Part shown: positions 42,575-51,165 of the stretch, piece by piece
Numbering within the stretch: the stretch's first letter is position 1
Layout of the letters: each line of letters begins with the position of its first letter
DNA from: [Clostridium] viride DSM 6836
GTDB lineage: Bacteria > Bacillota > Clostridia > Oscillospirales > Oscillospiraceae
NCBI GenBank assembly: GCA_000620945.1
Contig: KK211198.1
Location: 186,001-250,000 of the forward strand
Direction of reading: 5' to 3'
DNA: 64,000 nt
The notes under the pieces: generated by a model
What the model was told of the DNA's origin: nothing
What the model saw: the letters and a program-made list of their open reading frames with translations, nothing else
Databases searched by the model: none
Position numbers and translations under genes: made by a program

Positions 42575-45316
42575 ATGGGAAAATATGATGATAATTTCAA
42601 GTATAAGATGATTGCTTTACTCTGTGATGGAAAATCAGCATCAGAACTTCAAAGAGAGTATGGTGTAAGCTCTAACATCATTATCAAATGGTTAAGAATC
42701 TTTGTTTTTGATGGATTATTCAGTGAAAACGAATTAAGTCCAGATGAAAAGGTGAATTTGGAGAAGCTACGAGAAAATGCAACCCGTAAAGAAGTTGAAA
42801 TGAGAAAAAAGAGCCAATCATCAGATATCACTCTTATGTGGGTACTTGAATTGGATGAAGAATTAGAGGAATGGAGGTCACTTGCAGAAGAATGGATGAA
42901 GACGCAAGTCAGAGATAAAGCCAATACCTTAAATGTGCTGTCGGGGTTTTTTCAAAAATATCTTGTCAACCATGATATCCCAAGGTCTCCTAAAGAGTTT
43001 CTTCGGATAGAGTTTTACGCACCAGATTTTTTTGAAAGCTGCTTTTCTCATTACACATCAGGCCATGCAATAAATTTTGCAAAAAAGATTGTTCGTTTTA
43101 TCGATTGGATACTTCTTGAGAAATTCTCGGTTGAAGATGATTTAGGAAACAAGCAGATACCTCATGAGTTTCATAATCCGTTGGCAAAATACATTCCTGA
43201 TTCCTATGTTGGTTCTAAACTTAATGAATCTGATAAAAACGTTCTGCCCTACAGATACATCAAGGACTTGCGTTCAATTTTATCTCCTCCTGATGCCACT
43301 CATTTCAGAGACTGGCATTTCGCCCAAGAAGCAACGGATCCAAAAGGACCTGGCGGAGATTGGTTTGTAGTTGAACAGTCGCTTCTTAATGAAAATGACC
43401 CTGATTGCGTGTTTAGAAAAAGGGAAACGACAAAGTATGAAAAAAACACAAAAGGTCTTCCTGATGCGGTCTGCGAGTTATGGTCCCCTGTCGTATCTGT
43501 GGCTCTGTTAACCAAACTTTTATTGCCTTTAAGGACATACCAAGTAAGAATGCTCGACAGTGGTGAATTGGATACGTTTAAGTATATTCAACCGACAAGA
43601 ACAAAGTATGGTCATTGGGTTGTGAACGATTCACCGCTACGTAAAGGCGACAAGGACAATCCGTTTGAAAAGGGTGTCTTTAGAAAGTTCTACGACCCTG
43701 TATCCAAGATGGAGATGACTGGTTTTTTTATCAACACGAACAAAACAGCAGACATCAATAAAGAGGAAGACCAAAAAGGGTACGAAATTCCTTGGCAATA
43801 CGAGGAAGTTCAATACTGGCTTGCCAAACTCCGTGATTGGCAGCAGAAGTATAACATTGTAAGCGAACCTACACCTTGGGTGAATTTGAAAAGAAATCAC
43901 TTGGGTAACGTTAAGGACAAAAAAATACTTAAGCAAATGGGTTCAACAACGTTTCTTTTCAGGAATCCCAGTTCTCCGGGTGAAAAACACTTTCCAGTAA
44001 GGGAACTCGGACTTGAACCTCTATGGCATAAAGTGCTTACTGAACTTGAAGATAGATTAAAAGCACATGGTTCGGAGGATGAGACATCCATTCGTTTCAT
44101 CAAGAATAAACACACTACGTTATACCCTCTCCACTCCTTAAGAGTGTCTTTGATAACGGCATATGCCCTGGAAGGTGGTGTACCGATGCCCATTCTTTCT
44201 AAAGCAATTGTCGGACACGCAAGGCTTGTGATGACGTTGTATTACACCAAGGCTGGTATATCATATGTGACTGGTATGATGAATCAAGCCGAACATAATA
44301 TTTTGGAGAACGACAAGAAATCTTTTGAGAGATTTCTAAAAGATGCAAAATACGAACAACTTGAAAATAACATCGCAATCAATGACCCCATGGCCTATCA
44401 AGCAGTTATCAATGCCCAACAATCAGGTGCAAGCATTATTATTGGTGACAAGGGTATTTGTCCAAAAGGTTGCTTCGGATGTGAGTCTGGAGGTGTTTTT
44501 ATTAATGACGACACCGGCAGAACCACCTATGGTCCTGTACCGGGATTCCCGGAGCATAACTGCGTAAGATGCCGATGGTTTTTGACAGGACCTGCTTTCC
44601 TACCAGGATTAGTACACCATTTCAATACCATTGGTTACAACATGAGCGAAGCAGGAAAAAGGGTAATTCGTTATCAGAACGAGATTAAAACACTTGAGAA
44701 TCATAAGTATGAATGCGAAGTTAACGAACAGATATTTACAGAGCAGAGTAAGCTGTTGAAATTTGAAACGTTACATATGCAAGAGGTGCAGAAGAACGAC
44801 AAACTCGCCAACGATTACAATGCAACGCTTCGGCTTATTGATAAATGCATAGCGCTAACAAAAACCAGCACTTCTGAAGAAAGTGTTCAATTAGTCCCTG
44901 TCGGTTCGATTGATGACATACGTTTGACGTTTGATAACGTTGAACATGAATTCGAGCAACTTCAAGTTATATGCAATGGGGCAGAATTTTTGCCAGAAAC
45001 CGATGCAAGCAAAGCAGTGCTACAAAGGTCACAAATAATTGACCTTACTCTTGCTGATAACGGTAAGAAGCCTGTCATGTTCTTATTAACAGAGGAAGAA
45101 CAGCTAATAGCGGGGAATCAATTTATGAGGCTTTTGATGCAACGAGCAGGAAGTCTGAAAGATGCTATTCCCTATGCCGTTGGAAGAAAGAAGCTCGAAG
45201 AAATAGGTCTTATAAACGAGTTTGTAGAAGAGATCGAATCAATGAAACTCAATGAGACGGTATTGGCCCTCCAGGTCGCTGCTCCGAACGGCAGACAAGT
45301 AATGATTGGAGGCTGA
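42575..45316 (+). CDS. gmtZ: Large tyrosine recombinase-like integrase, GmtZ-like
   Basis: A 913-residue second recombinase of the trio. The N-terminus (about 1-60) resembles the helix-turn-helix of IS3-type transposase OrfA proteins (MIALLCDGKSASELQREYGVSSNIIIKWLR). The catalytic region has H520-x-x-R523 (LHSLRVSLITAYALEGG), H548 (IVGHARLVM) and tyrosines 556/557. Cysteine clusters at about 628-635 (CPKGCFGC) and 662-665 (CVRC) suggest a zinc site. A coiled coil follows (about 690-750). Length and place agree with gamma-mobile-trio GmtZ; Tn554 TnpB (about 630) is the alternative relative. GAGGAAAA precedes the ATG. Confidence 0.72.
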   Translation: MGKYDDNFKYKMIALLCDGKSASELQREYGVSSNIIIKWLRIFVFDGLFSENELSPDEKVNLEKLRENATRKEVEMRKKSQSSDITLMWVLELDEELEEWRSLAEEWMKTQVRDKANTLNVLSGFFQKYLVNHDIPRSPKEFLRIEFYAPDFFESCFSHYTSGHAINFAKKIVRFIDWILLEKFSVEDDLGNKQIPHEFHNPLAKYIPDSYVGSKLNESDKNVLPYRYIKDLRSILSPPDATHFRDWHFAQEATDPKGPGGDWFVVEQSLLNENDPDCVFRKRETTKYEKNTKGLPDAVCELWSPVVSVALLTKLLLPLRTYQVRMLDSGELDTFKYIQPTRTKYGHWVVNDSPLRKGDKDNPFEKGVFRKFYDPVSKMEMTGFFINTNKTADINKEEDQKGYEIPWQYEEVQYWLAKLRDWQQKYNIVSEPTPWVNLKRNHLGNVKDKKILKQMGSTTFLFRNPSSPGEKHFPVRELGLEPLWHKVLTELEDRLKAHGSEDETSIRFIKNKHTTLYPLHSLRVSLITAYALEGGVPMPILSKAIVGHARLVMTLYYTKAGISYVTGMMNQAEHNILENDKKSFERFLKDAKYEQLENNIAINDPMAYQAVINAQQSGASIIIGDKGICPKGCFGCESGGVFINDDTGRTTYGPVPGFPEHNCVRCRWFLTGPAFLPGLVHHFNTIGYNMSEAGKRVIRYQNEIKTLENHKYECEVNEQIFTEQSKLLKFETLHMQEVQKNDKLANDYNATLRLIDKCIALTKTSTSEESVQLVPVGSIDDIRLTFDNVEHEFEQLQVICNGAEFLPETDASKAVLQRSQIIDLTLADNGKKPVMFLLTEEEQLIAGNQFMRLLMQRAGSLKDAIPYAVGRKKLEEIGLINEFVEEIESMKLNETVLALQVAAPNGRQVMIGG

Positions 45317-45320
45317 TAAC

Positions 45321-45974
45321 ATGATTAATATACATCCTGATGAACTTTTTGTTCAACTTCAAGAGAATGCATCGGTTCGCAAAAAACGTACATTAGAAAT
45401 AATCCATGGGGTTTGCAAGAAACAATACGAGAGTGGTAACAAAGACTTTTCAATTAGTACAATCGCCAAGTTCATTGCCGATAATGGCGGTCCAAGTGAG
45501 CAAGCGCTTCGGAATAAACAAGGCGAAGATTATCGTGCATTAATCAAGCAATGGGCTGGCCATTCCGATGGTTCAAGCAGGAAGGTCAAAAAGCAAAAAT
45601 CAACAGGCCTAAACGATGAAATCTTAGCAAATGTGGCTGACCCAACAACCAGAGCGTTAGTGGGAATGATTTTAGCGGAAAATAGAAAATTAAAGAACGA
45701 GAATTCTTTACTAAAGCAGCAAACAACTTTAACAATAGACATGCGCAAGCCAAAAAACGAAGATCTTGGAAACAGTCAGAATGTTGTTTTAGTATCCCCT
45801 TCACATGATCTAACAGATACGGAATTGAAAGCCTTAAGAGAGGCAATCTCTGATGACTTCATGAAGGATCGTGGCTGGACTGTTGACAATTATGGAAGAG
45901 TCAAAGAAAAAAGTTTTCAAGTGTACAAGCCAGGATATGTCAGTGCTATTAAAAAGGTTCTGAAAGAATTCTAA
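45321..45974 (+). CDS. gmtX: Third protein of the recombinase trio, GmtX-like
   Basis: The 217-residue product has the N-terminal pattern HPDELFVQLQENASVRKKRTLEIIHGVC, KDFSISTIAKF, GGPSEQALRNKQGEDYRALIKQWAGH, which I recall from the GmtX proteins of gamma-mobile-trio elements. A coiled coil (AENRKLKNENSLLKQQ) follows at about 130-150 and a small C-terminal domain ends the protein. It has no known enzymatic motif; an accessory DNA-binding role like Tn554 TnpC is plausible. GGAGG within the gmtZ end selects the ATG at 45321, four bases after the gmtZ stop. Confidence 0.68.
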   Translation: MINIHPDELFVQLQENASVRKKRTLEIIHGVCKKQYESGNKDFSISTIAKFIADNGGPSEQALRNKQGEDYRALIKQWAGHSDGSSRKVKKQKSTGLNDEILANVADPTTRALVGMILAENRKLKNENSLLKQQTTLTIDMRKPKNEDLGNSQNVVLVSPSHDLTDTELKALREAISDDFMKDRGWTVDNYGRVKEKSFQVYKPGYVSAIKKVLKEF

Positions 45975-45991
45975 TGGCAATATGATCTTTC

Positions 45992-46023
45992 AAAAAAGCC
46001 ACCCTGATATTTTCAGGGTGGCT
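45992..46023. terminator. Terminator between gmtX and the csp gene
   Basis: AGCCACCCTGA and TCAGGGTGGCT form an eleven-pair stem. The A-run at 45992-45997 makes a U-run on the - strand, so it mainly ends the copper-protein transcript; it can also stop the trio operon. Confidence 0.85.
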
Positions 46024-46040
46024 AAAGTTAAGTTAAGTTC

Positions 46041-46382
46041 CTAAGACATGCTTTTGCATTCAGTAGCACAAGTTCTACAGATATCCGAACATTTGGTGCA
46101 GTGATCGTCCTTAAACATGCCGCATTCCTTGGCACAGGCTTCACAAATGGTGGCACACAGATTACAGATTTGCTTTGCATGCTTGGAATCCGTAGACATA
46201 GAGCAAGAAGCCAGCTTGCAGATTGAAGCACACTCGACCAAACCGGCAATGCACATCTTTCTTGCCTCTACATCTGGTTCATTAAGACAAAGCATAAAGC
46301 ATTCTTCGCAAGCCTGAGCACAGGTGGTACAAGCATCAATACATTTCTGATACTTATCGGTAATATTTGTTATAATACCCAT
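46041..46382 (-). CDS. Four-helix-bundle copper-binding protein (Csp3/DUF326-like)
   Basis: This 113-residue protein has repeated cysteine pairs on helices (CIDACTTCAQACEECFMLC, CIAGLVECASICKLASC, CNLCATICEACAKECGMF, CTKCSDICRTCATECK), the signature of copper storage proteins. In this family four-helix bundles bind many Cu(I) ions through the cysteines. There is no signal peptide, so it is a cytosolic Csp3-type member. A GGAGGT site precedes the ATG. It is the first cargo gene next to the recombinase trio and has its own terminator. Copper storage or buffering is the likely role; other soft metals are possible. Confidence 0.88.
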   Translation of the reverse strand: MGIITNITDKYQKCIDACTTCAQACEECFMLCLNEPDVEARKMCIAGLVECASICKLASCSMSTDSKHAKQICNLCATICEACAKECGMFKDDHCTKCSDICRTCATECKSMS

Positions 46383-46423
46383 TTTTACCTCCGAAATTAA
46401 AGTATTTATATTATTCTATCTTT

Positions 46424-46486
46424 TTAATTTTTTATACTCAATTGGAACAACTTAAGCAATCTTGAATATTGTAATAGAGCTGCCAT
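46424..46486 (-). other. Possible 20-codon leader ORF and duplicated start region before csp
   Basis: On the - strand an ATG at 46486 with GGAGGT upstream opens a frame of 20 codons ending at 46424, 41 bases before csp. The stretch TTTGGAGGTAAAAATGG closely repeats the csp start region TTCGGAGGTAAAAATGG. It may be a leader peptide or the remnant of a duplicated gene start. Evidence of translation is only the binding site. Confidence 0.35.
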
Positions 46487-46505
46487 TTTTACCTCCAAAT
46501 TATGC

Positions 46506-46530
46506 GGGTTAGTACCAAAAGGTCTAACCC
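46506..46530. promoter_or_regulatory. Hairpin/operator-like dyad upstream of csp
   Basis: GGGTTAG-T-ACC and GGT-CTAACCC pair around AAAA with a single bulge. It lies between the ClC terminator and the csp leader, where it could be an operator or an RNA stem. No matching regulator is encoded in the element. Confidence 0.35.
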
Positions 46531-46574
46531 TTATAATTTTTGCGGTCTCCAATGGTTCGTAGTCTATGGAACAA

Positions 46575-46616
46575 AACGAGCACTCTGCCATAGCAAAGAG
46601 GCAGAGTGCTCGTTTA
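46575..46616 (-). terminator. Terminator of the ClC antiporter gene
   Basis: AAACGAGCACTCTGCC and GGCAGAGTGCTCGTTT form a sixteen-pair stem with a ten-base loop, followed on the - strand by TGTT; about 29 bases after the ClC stop. Confidence 0.85.
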
Positions 46617-46644
46617 TGTTATATTTATCACAGGACCAGCTTAG

Positions 46645-48216
46645 TCAAACGTGCTCAAGGTCATAATGATTACAATGACAAATCTCGATAAATTCCAAAT
46701 TCATTTCATTAAATTGTTTTTCGGTGGAAAGCACCACCAAATAGTCCCCGTGAATGATCTGTGTACTACCATTTGGAACCACTTCTTTATCACCACGACG
46801 CAATCCTACAATCAAGGCCCCTTCCGGCCAGGCCACGTCTTTAATCTTCTTGCCGTCTGCCGTGCTACCCAGTTCCACCGAGATCTCAATAATGGAGCAG
46901 TTTTTAGGATGTTTTTTCTCCATAGTATTTTCAAACGTAATACGGTCTAGCAACACCTCGTAAATTGGTGATGTTTTTAGCATATCGGAAATAAAGAGTG
47001 CAATAAAAGCCACCGTAGCAACTGGCAATAAGTGTACCAAAGATCCGGTCATTTCTGCCATCAGTAAGATGCTAGTAACTGGTGCTTTCACGGTCCCCGA
47101 TAAAACTCCTGCCATTGCACAGATACAGAATGCTGGTATATAATCTGCCGGCACACCAACCCGTACGGCAGCCATACCAGTCATTGTTCCGGAAACTGCA
47201 CCGATTGCAAGAATTGGCATAAAGATTCCACCTGGAACTCCACTACCAAAGCTGGTGGACGTAAATATAATTTTCACCACGAGAAATACAAACATGGTTG
47301 AAAGACCGACTTCCGCCTTCTCCGATATTTGAATGAGACTTTGTCCACCGCCCAATACCTCGGGAATCAGCAATCCAGCAGGTAAAGCAATGAGCAGAGC
47401 GAGTGGTGGTCGTAAAAATGCGGGTAGCTTCGCAAACATACTGTTGAATCCAAGCAGTAATTTATTGACTATGGCTCCAATCACCCCTGAAACAAGGCCA
47501 AGTACCGGTAACCAGATGTAGTATCGAAATTGCAGTTGTGGAACATTGAAAAAGTTCAGCGCTGTATTTAATCCAAATACGTATTTTGAGACCACATCTG
47601 CAGTGAGGGCAGCCGTGGTAGCCGCAATGAGTATATTGGGAGAAAACGAACGATGGATTTCTTCTAAGGCAAATATGACGCCAGACAGTGGGGCATTAAA
47701 AGCGGCAGAAAGACCCGCCGAAGCTCCAGCCGTGATCAGGCAATTTTCTTCCAACTTGTGTTTACTAATTTCATCTGCTATGGCTTGACTTGCACAGGCT
47801 CCTATCTGGATGGATGGACCTTCTCTTCCAAGTGACAAGCCAAAAAAAGATGCGGTTATTCCCGCCAAGAATCGAACCATGAGTATAGTATACCACTTCA
47901 TTTTTATCCCAAGTAAAACAATTCCCTCAACCTGAGGAATCCCGCTTCCTTTTGCGTATGGCTCCCACTTAATCAGCAGGTAGATAAGTAAACCCACAGC
48001 CAAGGCCAAAAAAGTCCATGGGAGAATATAGATTGGGTGATTGTGCAAATATGCATATGCCCGAATAGCCTGTTCAGTGCCATATTCGATTCCCAAACGA
48101 TATAATACAACCAAAGAACCAGACAAAAGTCCTACTAAACATGCTTTTGCAGCCAGGTTCCATTTTAATCGATTCATTTCTGCCAAGATTTGATATACCT
48201 TAGTTCTGCTCATCAT
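46645..48216 (-). CDS. ClC-type chloride/proton antiporter with C-terminal RCK_C/TrkA-C domain
   Basis: The 523 residues hold a full ClC core of about eighteen helices with the three anion-site motifs GSGIPQVEG (90-98), GREGP with the gating glutamate E132, and GGIFMP near 335. The central GSGIP serine and GREGP glutamate are those of chloride/proton exchangers, not of fluoride-specific ClC-F proteins. Residues about 440-523 form a TrkA-C type regulatory domain (IEISVELGSTADGKKIKDVAWPEGALIVGLRRGD). Expected role: anion homeostasis or acid/osmotic stress. The ATG follows a weak GGG site. It is a cargo gene between csp and the osmolyte transporter. Confidence 0.92.
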   Translation of the reverse strand: MMSRTKVYQILAEMNRLKWNLAAKACLVGLLSGSLVVLYRLGIEYGTEQAIRAYAYLHNHPIYILPWTFLALAVGLLIYLLIKWEPYAKGSGIPQVEGIVLLGIKMKWYTILMVRFLAGITASFFGLSLGREGPSIQIGACASQAIADEISKHKLEENCLITAGASAGLSAAFNAPLSGVIFALEEIHRSFSPNILIAATTAALTADVVSKYVFGLNTALNFFNVPQLQFRYYIWLPVLGLVSGVIGAIVNKLLLGFNSMFAKLPAFLRPPLALLIALPAGLLIPEVLGGGQSLIQISEKAEVGLSTMFVFLVVKIIFTSTSFGSGVPGGIFMPILAIGAVSGTMTGMAAVRVGVPADYIPAFCICAMAGVLSGTVKAPVTSILLMAEMTGSLVHLLPVATVAFIALFISDMLKTSPIYEVLLDRITFENTMEKKHPKNCSIIEISVELGSTADGKKIKDVAWPEGALIVGLRRGDKEVVPNGSTQIIHGDYLVVLSTEKQFNEMNLEFIEICHCNHYDLEHV

Positions 48217-48263
48217 TTATCAAACGCCCATTCATTCAATTAATTCGTATTTCTTCGGCTAAA

Positions 48264-48292
48264 ATTATAACATATATACTTGAGGGGTCAAG
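48264..48292 (-). promoter_or_regulatory. ClC promoter with overlapping palindrome
   Basis: On the - strand TTGACC (48286-48291) and TATAAT (48264-48269) with 16 bases between. The dyad CTTGA-CCCC-TCAAG (48279-48292) covers the -35 box and is a candidate operator. Confidence 0.65.
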
Positions 48293-48358
48293 TCAAGGAC
48301 TAAACCCACGCCTTATGCGGAATCCTGGGGTCATCTTTTTTCTGCGTTATTACAAAGG

Positions 48359-48391
48359 AAGAAACAGTTGCACTTAGTGCAACTGTTTCTT
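48359..48391 (-). terminator. Terminator of the osmolyte ABC operon
   Basis: AAGAAACAGTTGCAC and GTGCAACTGTTTCTT form a fifteen-pair stem with a three-base loop, followed on the - strand by CCTTTGT. It lies 31 bases after the stop of the binding protein gene. Confidence 0.82.
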
Positions 48392-48421
48392 TTGAGTACC
48401 TGAAATTTAATACAATTTGCC

Positions 48422-49312
48422 TTAGTCGATAAGTCCTTTGTCTCTAAGCATCAATGTTGCAACGTCTTTGGGAGTTGCCCCCTCATCGGCCATCAGATTA
48501 TACTTCTGCATTTCTTCTGCGGTCCATTGGTTTGCAAGCTCTTCAAGAGCGGCCACAACTTCCGGATTTTTCTCTGCATAATCCAGTTTAAGGATGGGGG
48601 TTACATAGTAAGGGGGAAAACAACTTTGATCATCTTCAAGATTCACTAATCCAAACTTGCTAATGCGCCCATCCGTCGAGTAGGAAACATTTACATCTAA
48701 GTTTCCGTCGACCAGTGCCTGATAGGTCAGCCCCTGATCCATACTCTTTGTTTCCTTAAACTTCAGACCGGTATAGGTAGTTTCTAAAGAGGCAAGCCCA
48801 TCTGTTCTGTTTGAAAATTCAGCGTCACTGCCTAATACCATATTACTGGAAATGGGGACAAGGTCGGAAATCTTTGTAAGATTATACTCCGCTGCGGTTT
48901 CAGGTGTAACAGAAAGCACATAAGTGTTATTCCAGCCCAAGGTGGACAACCAAGTTATGCCGAACTCTTCTTCAAAGTGTTTCTTGACGTAGTCGTACGT
49001 CTCATCAACGCCTAGGATATCCGTCTGTTTTAGAATGGTTCCATAACCGGTTCCCGTGAATTCAGCATAAACATCGACGTCCCCACTTTTCAAAGCATTT
49101 AAGCAGAGCATGGTTCCTGCAAGCTCGGATACCTTGGTCTTAAATCCTTTGGATTCCAAATACACGGCCATTAGTTGACCCGTTATACGCTGTTCAGTAT
49201 AGTTTTTATGAGCGATCTTTATCGTGTCGCCGCCAGATGTGGAACATCCTGCCATTGCTAACAAAAGACATGCTACCAAAACGGCTGAGATCCTTCGAAT
49301 AGTTTTTTTCAT
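48422..49312 (-). CDS. OpuC-type glycine betaine/choline substrate-binding lipoprotein
   Basis: The 296-residue lipoprotein has a signal peptide with lipobox LAMAGC (Cys22) and the OpuAC-type binding domain: IKIAHKNYTEQRITGQLMAVYLESKGF, DVYAEFTGTGYGTILKQ, MVLGSDAEFSNRTDGL and DLDVNVSYSTDGRI-like GNLDVNVSYSTDGRIS. Proteins of this group deliver glycine betaine, carnitine, choline or related quaternary amines to their permease. The particular ligand is not fixed by these motifs. Last gene of the three-gene operon, 35 bases after the permease. Confidence 0.87.
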   Translation of the reverse strand: MKKTIRRISAVLVACLLLAMAGCSTSGGDTIKIAHKNYTEQRITGQLMAVYLESKGFKTKVSELAGTMLCLNALKSGDVDVYAEFTGTGYGTILKQTDILGVDETYDYVKKHFEEEFGITWLSTLGWNNTYVLSVTPETAAEYNLTKISDLVPISSNMVLGSDAEFSNRTDGLASLETTYTGLKFKETKSMDQGLTYQALVDGNLDVNVSYSTDGRISKFGLVNLEDDQSCFPPYYVTPILKLDYAEKNPEVVAALEELANQWTAEEMQKYNLMADEGATPKDVATLMLRDKGLID

Positions 49313-49347
49313 GTTTTCCTCCCAAAGTTATAATTTTTGTGTTCTTA

Positions 49348-49980
49348 TTAAACAAGCCCGTCTGACGTGAGTCTTTTCTCTACCAGACCGAGCAGAAAAT
49401 CTGCTAGAAGCGCCAGAAGAGCAGAGAAAATAGCACCGGTCATAATCATAGGTTGGTTATACATACCTAAGCCAGTGTAAATAAAATCCCCCAACCCACC
49501 GGCTGCGATCAGAGTTGCAATGGTGGTAATGCCAATGCTTGTGACAGTTGCTATTCGAACTCCACCCATAATAACAGAGATGGCAAGAGGAACTTCAACC
49601 TTAAACATAATTTGAGTCTGCGACATCCCCATTCCCTTTGCCGCTTTTCTTGTTGCAGGATTAACGCTTTTAATTCCAAGTAGAGTGTTTTTAATGATTG
49701 GCAAGAGTGCGTACAAAAATAGCGCAAAAATAGCTGGCTTTGAGCCGATACCAAAGAGAGGCATTGCGAATGCAAATAATGCTAAGGAAGGAATTGTCTG
49801 AATGATATTAGCGATATTCAAAACGATACGGGATAGGGTTTCACGATTGGCAATCAAAAAACCAATCGGTATTCCGACAAGGCAAGCCAAAAGTACGGCA
49901 GTAAACGATATCGTAATATGCTCAAATGTTTTAGTTGCGATCTCTGACCAATTGTTCGAAATAAAATTAAGTAGTTCCAT
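49348..49980 (-). CDS. OpuC-type osmolyte ABC transporter permease
   Basis: The 210-residue inner membrane protein has about six helices and the ABC permease loop GMSQTQIMFKVEVPLAISVIMGGVRIATVTSIGITTIATLI. It is homologous to OpuCB/OpuCD. Typical OpuC operons encode two permeases; here only one is present, so the channel is presumably a homodimer. The start codon is one base from the ATPase stop, indicating coupling. It ends 35 bases before the binding protein gene. Confidence 0.88.
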   Translation of the reverse strand: MELLNFISNNWSEIATKTFEHITISFTAVLLACLVGIPIGFLIANRETLSRIVLNIANIIQTIPSLALFAFAMPLFGIGSKPAIFALFLYALLPIIKNTLLGIKSVNPATRKAAKGMGMSQTQIMFKVEVPLAISVIMGGVRIATVTSIGITTIATLIAAGGLGDFIYTGLGMYNQPMIMTGAIFSALLALLADFLLGLVEKRLTSDGLV

Positions 49981-49981
49981 C

Positions 49982-51121
49982 TCAATATTCCTCGCTTTTC
50001 GGCATGATTTGACTCAAAACGCCAAGAATACTCGTATTTGTAATAATTCCAATTAAATTATCGTGTTCATCGAAAACGGGGCTATACATAATGTTGTTTT
50101 CTTCTCTGATACGGATCACCTCGGTCAAAGCCATATCTTTAGGAATTTTAATGAAGTCTGTCTTCATGATATCTTTCATTTTTATTGTATTATCCGTGAT
50201 TCCATGAAATCTGTTTGCCCCGACAATTCCTATGAGTTTGTTGCTAACACCATCTTCCTTGAGGATGACAGCCAAAACCGTGGTGTTATGCTTCTTCATG
50301 GTTTCAATTGCTTGAGCAACAGAGCGATTAGGATTTACCTCGATAATAGTACAATTCATCACATCCTCAGCTTTTACCATTTCAGGCGTTTTCCAAAGAC
50401 GGTTTTTTCCAATAAATTGCTCAACGAATTCGTTGACAGGATTTTTCAGCAGCTCTTCTGGCGTCTCAAACTGCACTATTTTACCCTTTTGCATAACGGC
50501 TATCTTATCGCCCAACTTGATCGCTTCGTCAACATCATGAGTAACGAAGATTATCGTTTTTCCTAATTCATCATGTAATCTTAAAAGCTCATCCTGAAGC
50601 TGTTCTCTTGTGATAGGATCAAGTGCAGAAAAGGGTTCATCCATTAAAATAATGTCTGGGTCATTTGCCAATGCTCTTGCCACACCAATGCGCTGCTGCT
50701 GACCTCCAGATAATTCTTTTGGATAACGCTTTGCGTATTTATCATAGGGCAAGCCTACAGTGCCCATGAGCGACAAAACCTTCTTATGTACTTCGGTTTT
50801 ATCCTTCTTACAAAGTAAGGGAACCGTTGATATATTTTCTTCAATCGTTTGGTGAGGAAACAAGCCAACATCCTGAATAACATAGCCTATGCTTCTACGT
50901 AGTTCATTCTTATCTATCGTCTTAATATCTTTCCCACCAATAAAAATTGTTCCCTGAGTTGGCTCGATCAATCGATTTACCATCTGCATAGTTGTTGATT
51001 TACCGCAGCCGCTCTCACCAACCAAGACAATAAGTTGTCCACTTTCAATTTTGAAATTTAAATTTTCGATAACATATGTTTTTTCATCGTACGATTTGTA
51101 TACGTTTTTGAATTCAATCAT
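49982..51121 (-). CDS. OpuC-type osmolyte ABC transporter ATP-binding protein with CBS domains
   Basis: The 379 residues begin with an ABC ATPase domain: Walker A GESGCGKSTT, Q-loop, signature [16 protein letters not shown], Walker B IILMDEPFSALDP and switch THDVDEA. Residues about 250-379 form two CBS repeats (CTIIEVNPNRSVAQAIETMKKHNTTVLAV, IKIPKDMALTEVIRIREENNIMYSPVFDEHDNLIGIITN), which in OpuA/OpuC sense ionic strength or nucleotides. AAAGGAAA precedes the ATG. First gene of the osmolyte operon. Confidence 0.93.
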   Translation of the reverse strand: MIEFKNVYKSYDEKTYVIENLNFKIESGQLIVLVGESGCGKSTTMQMVNRLIEPTQGTIFIGGKDIKTIDKNELRRSIGYVIQDVGLFPHQTIEENISTVPLLCKKDKTEVHKKVLSLMGTVGLPYDKYAKRYPKELSGGQQQRIGVARALANDPDIILMDEPFSALDPITREQLQDELLRLHDELGKTIIFVTHDVDEAIKLGDKIAVMQKGKIVQFETPEELLKNPVNEFVEQFIGKNRLWKTPEMVKAEDVMNCTIIEVNPNRSVAQAIETMKKHNTTVLAVILKEDGVSNKLIGIVGANRFHGITDNTIKMKDIMKTDFIKIPKDMALTEVIRIREENNIMYSPVFDEHDNLIGIITNTSILGVLSQIMPKSEEY

Positions 51122-51165
51122 AAAACTTTCCTTTCTAAAAAATTGTTATTTATTGTGAGATAACC

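Noticed and set aside
41087..45974. Phage integrase of a prophage
   Set aside because: No structural, packaging or lysis genes are present, and the three-gene arrangement with cargo fits a trio-type transposable element rather than a prophage.
46645..48216. Fluoride-specific ClC-F exporter
   Set aside because: The motifs GSGIPQVEG and GREGP are those of chloride/proton antiporters, the TrkA-C domain is atypical of ClC-F, and no fluoride riboswitch precedes the gene.
48300..48350. Possible C-terminal gene tail (DPRIPHKAWV) on the - strand between the ClC and binding protein genes
   Set aside because: The fragment is under 20 codons, overlaps promoter and terminator signals and matches no family I can name.
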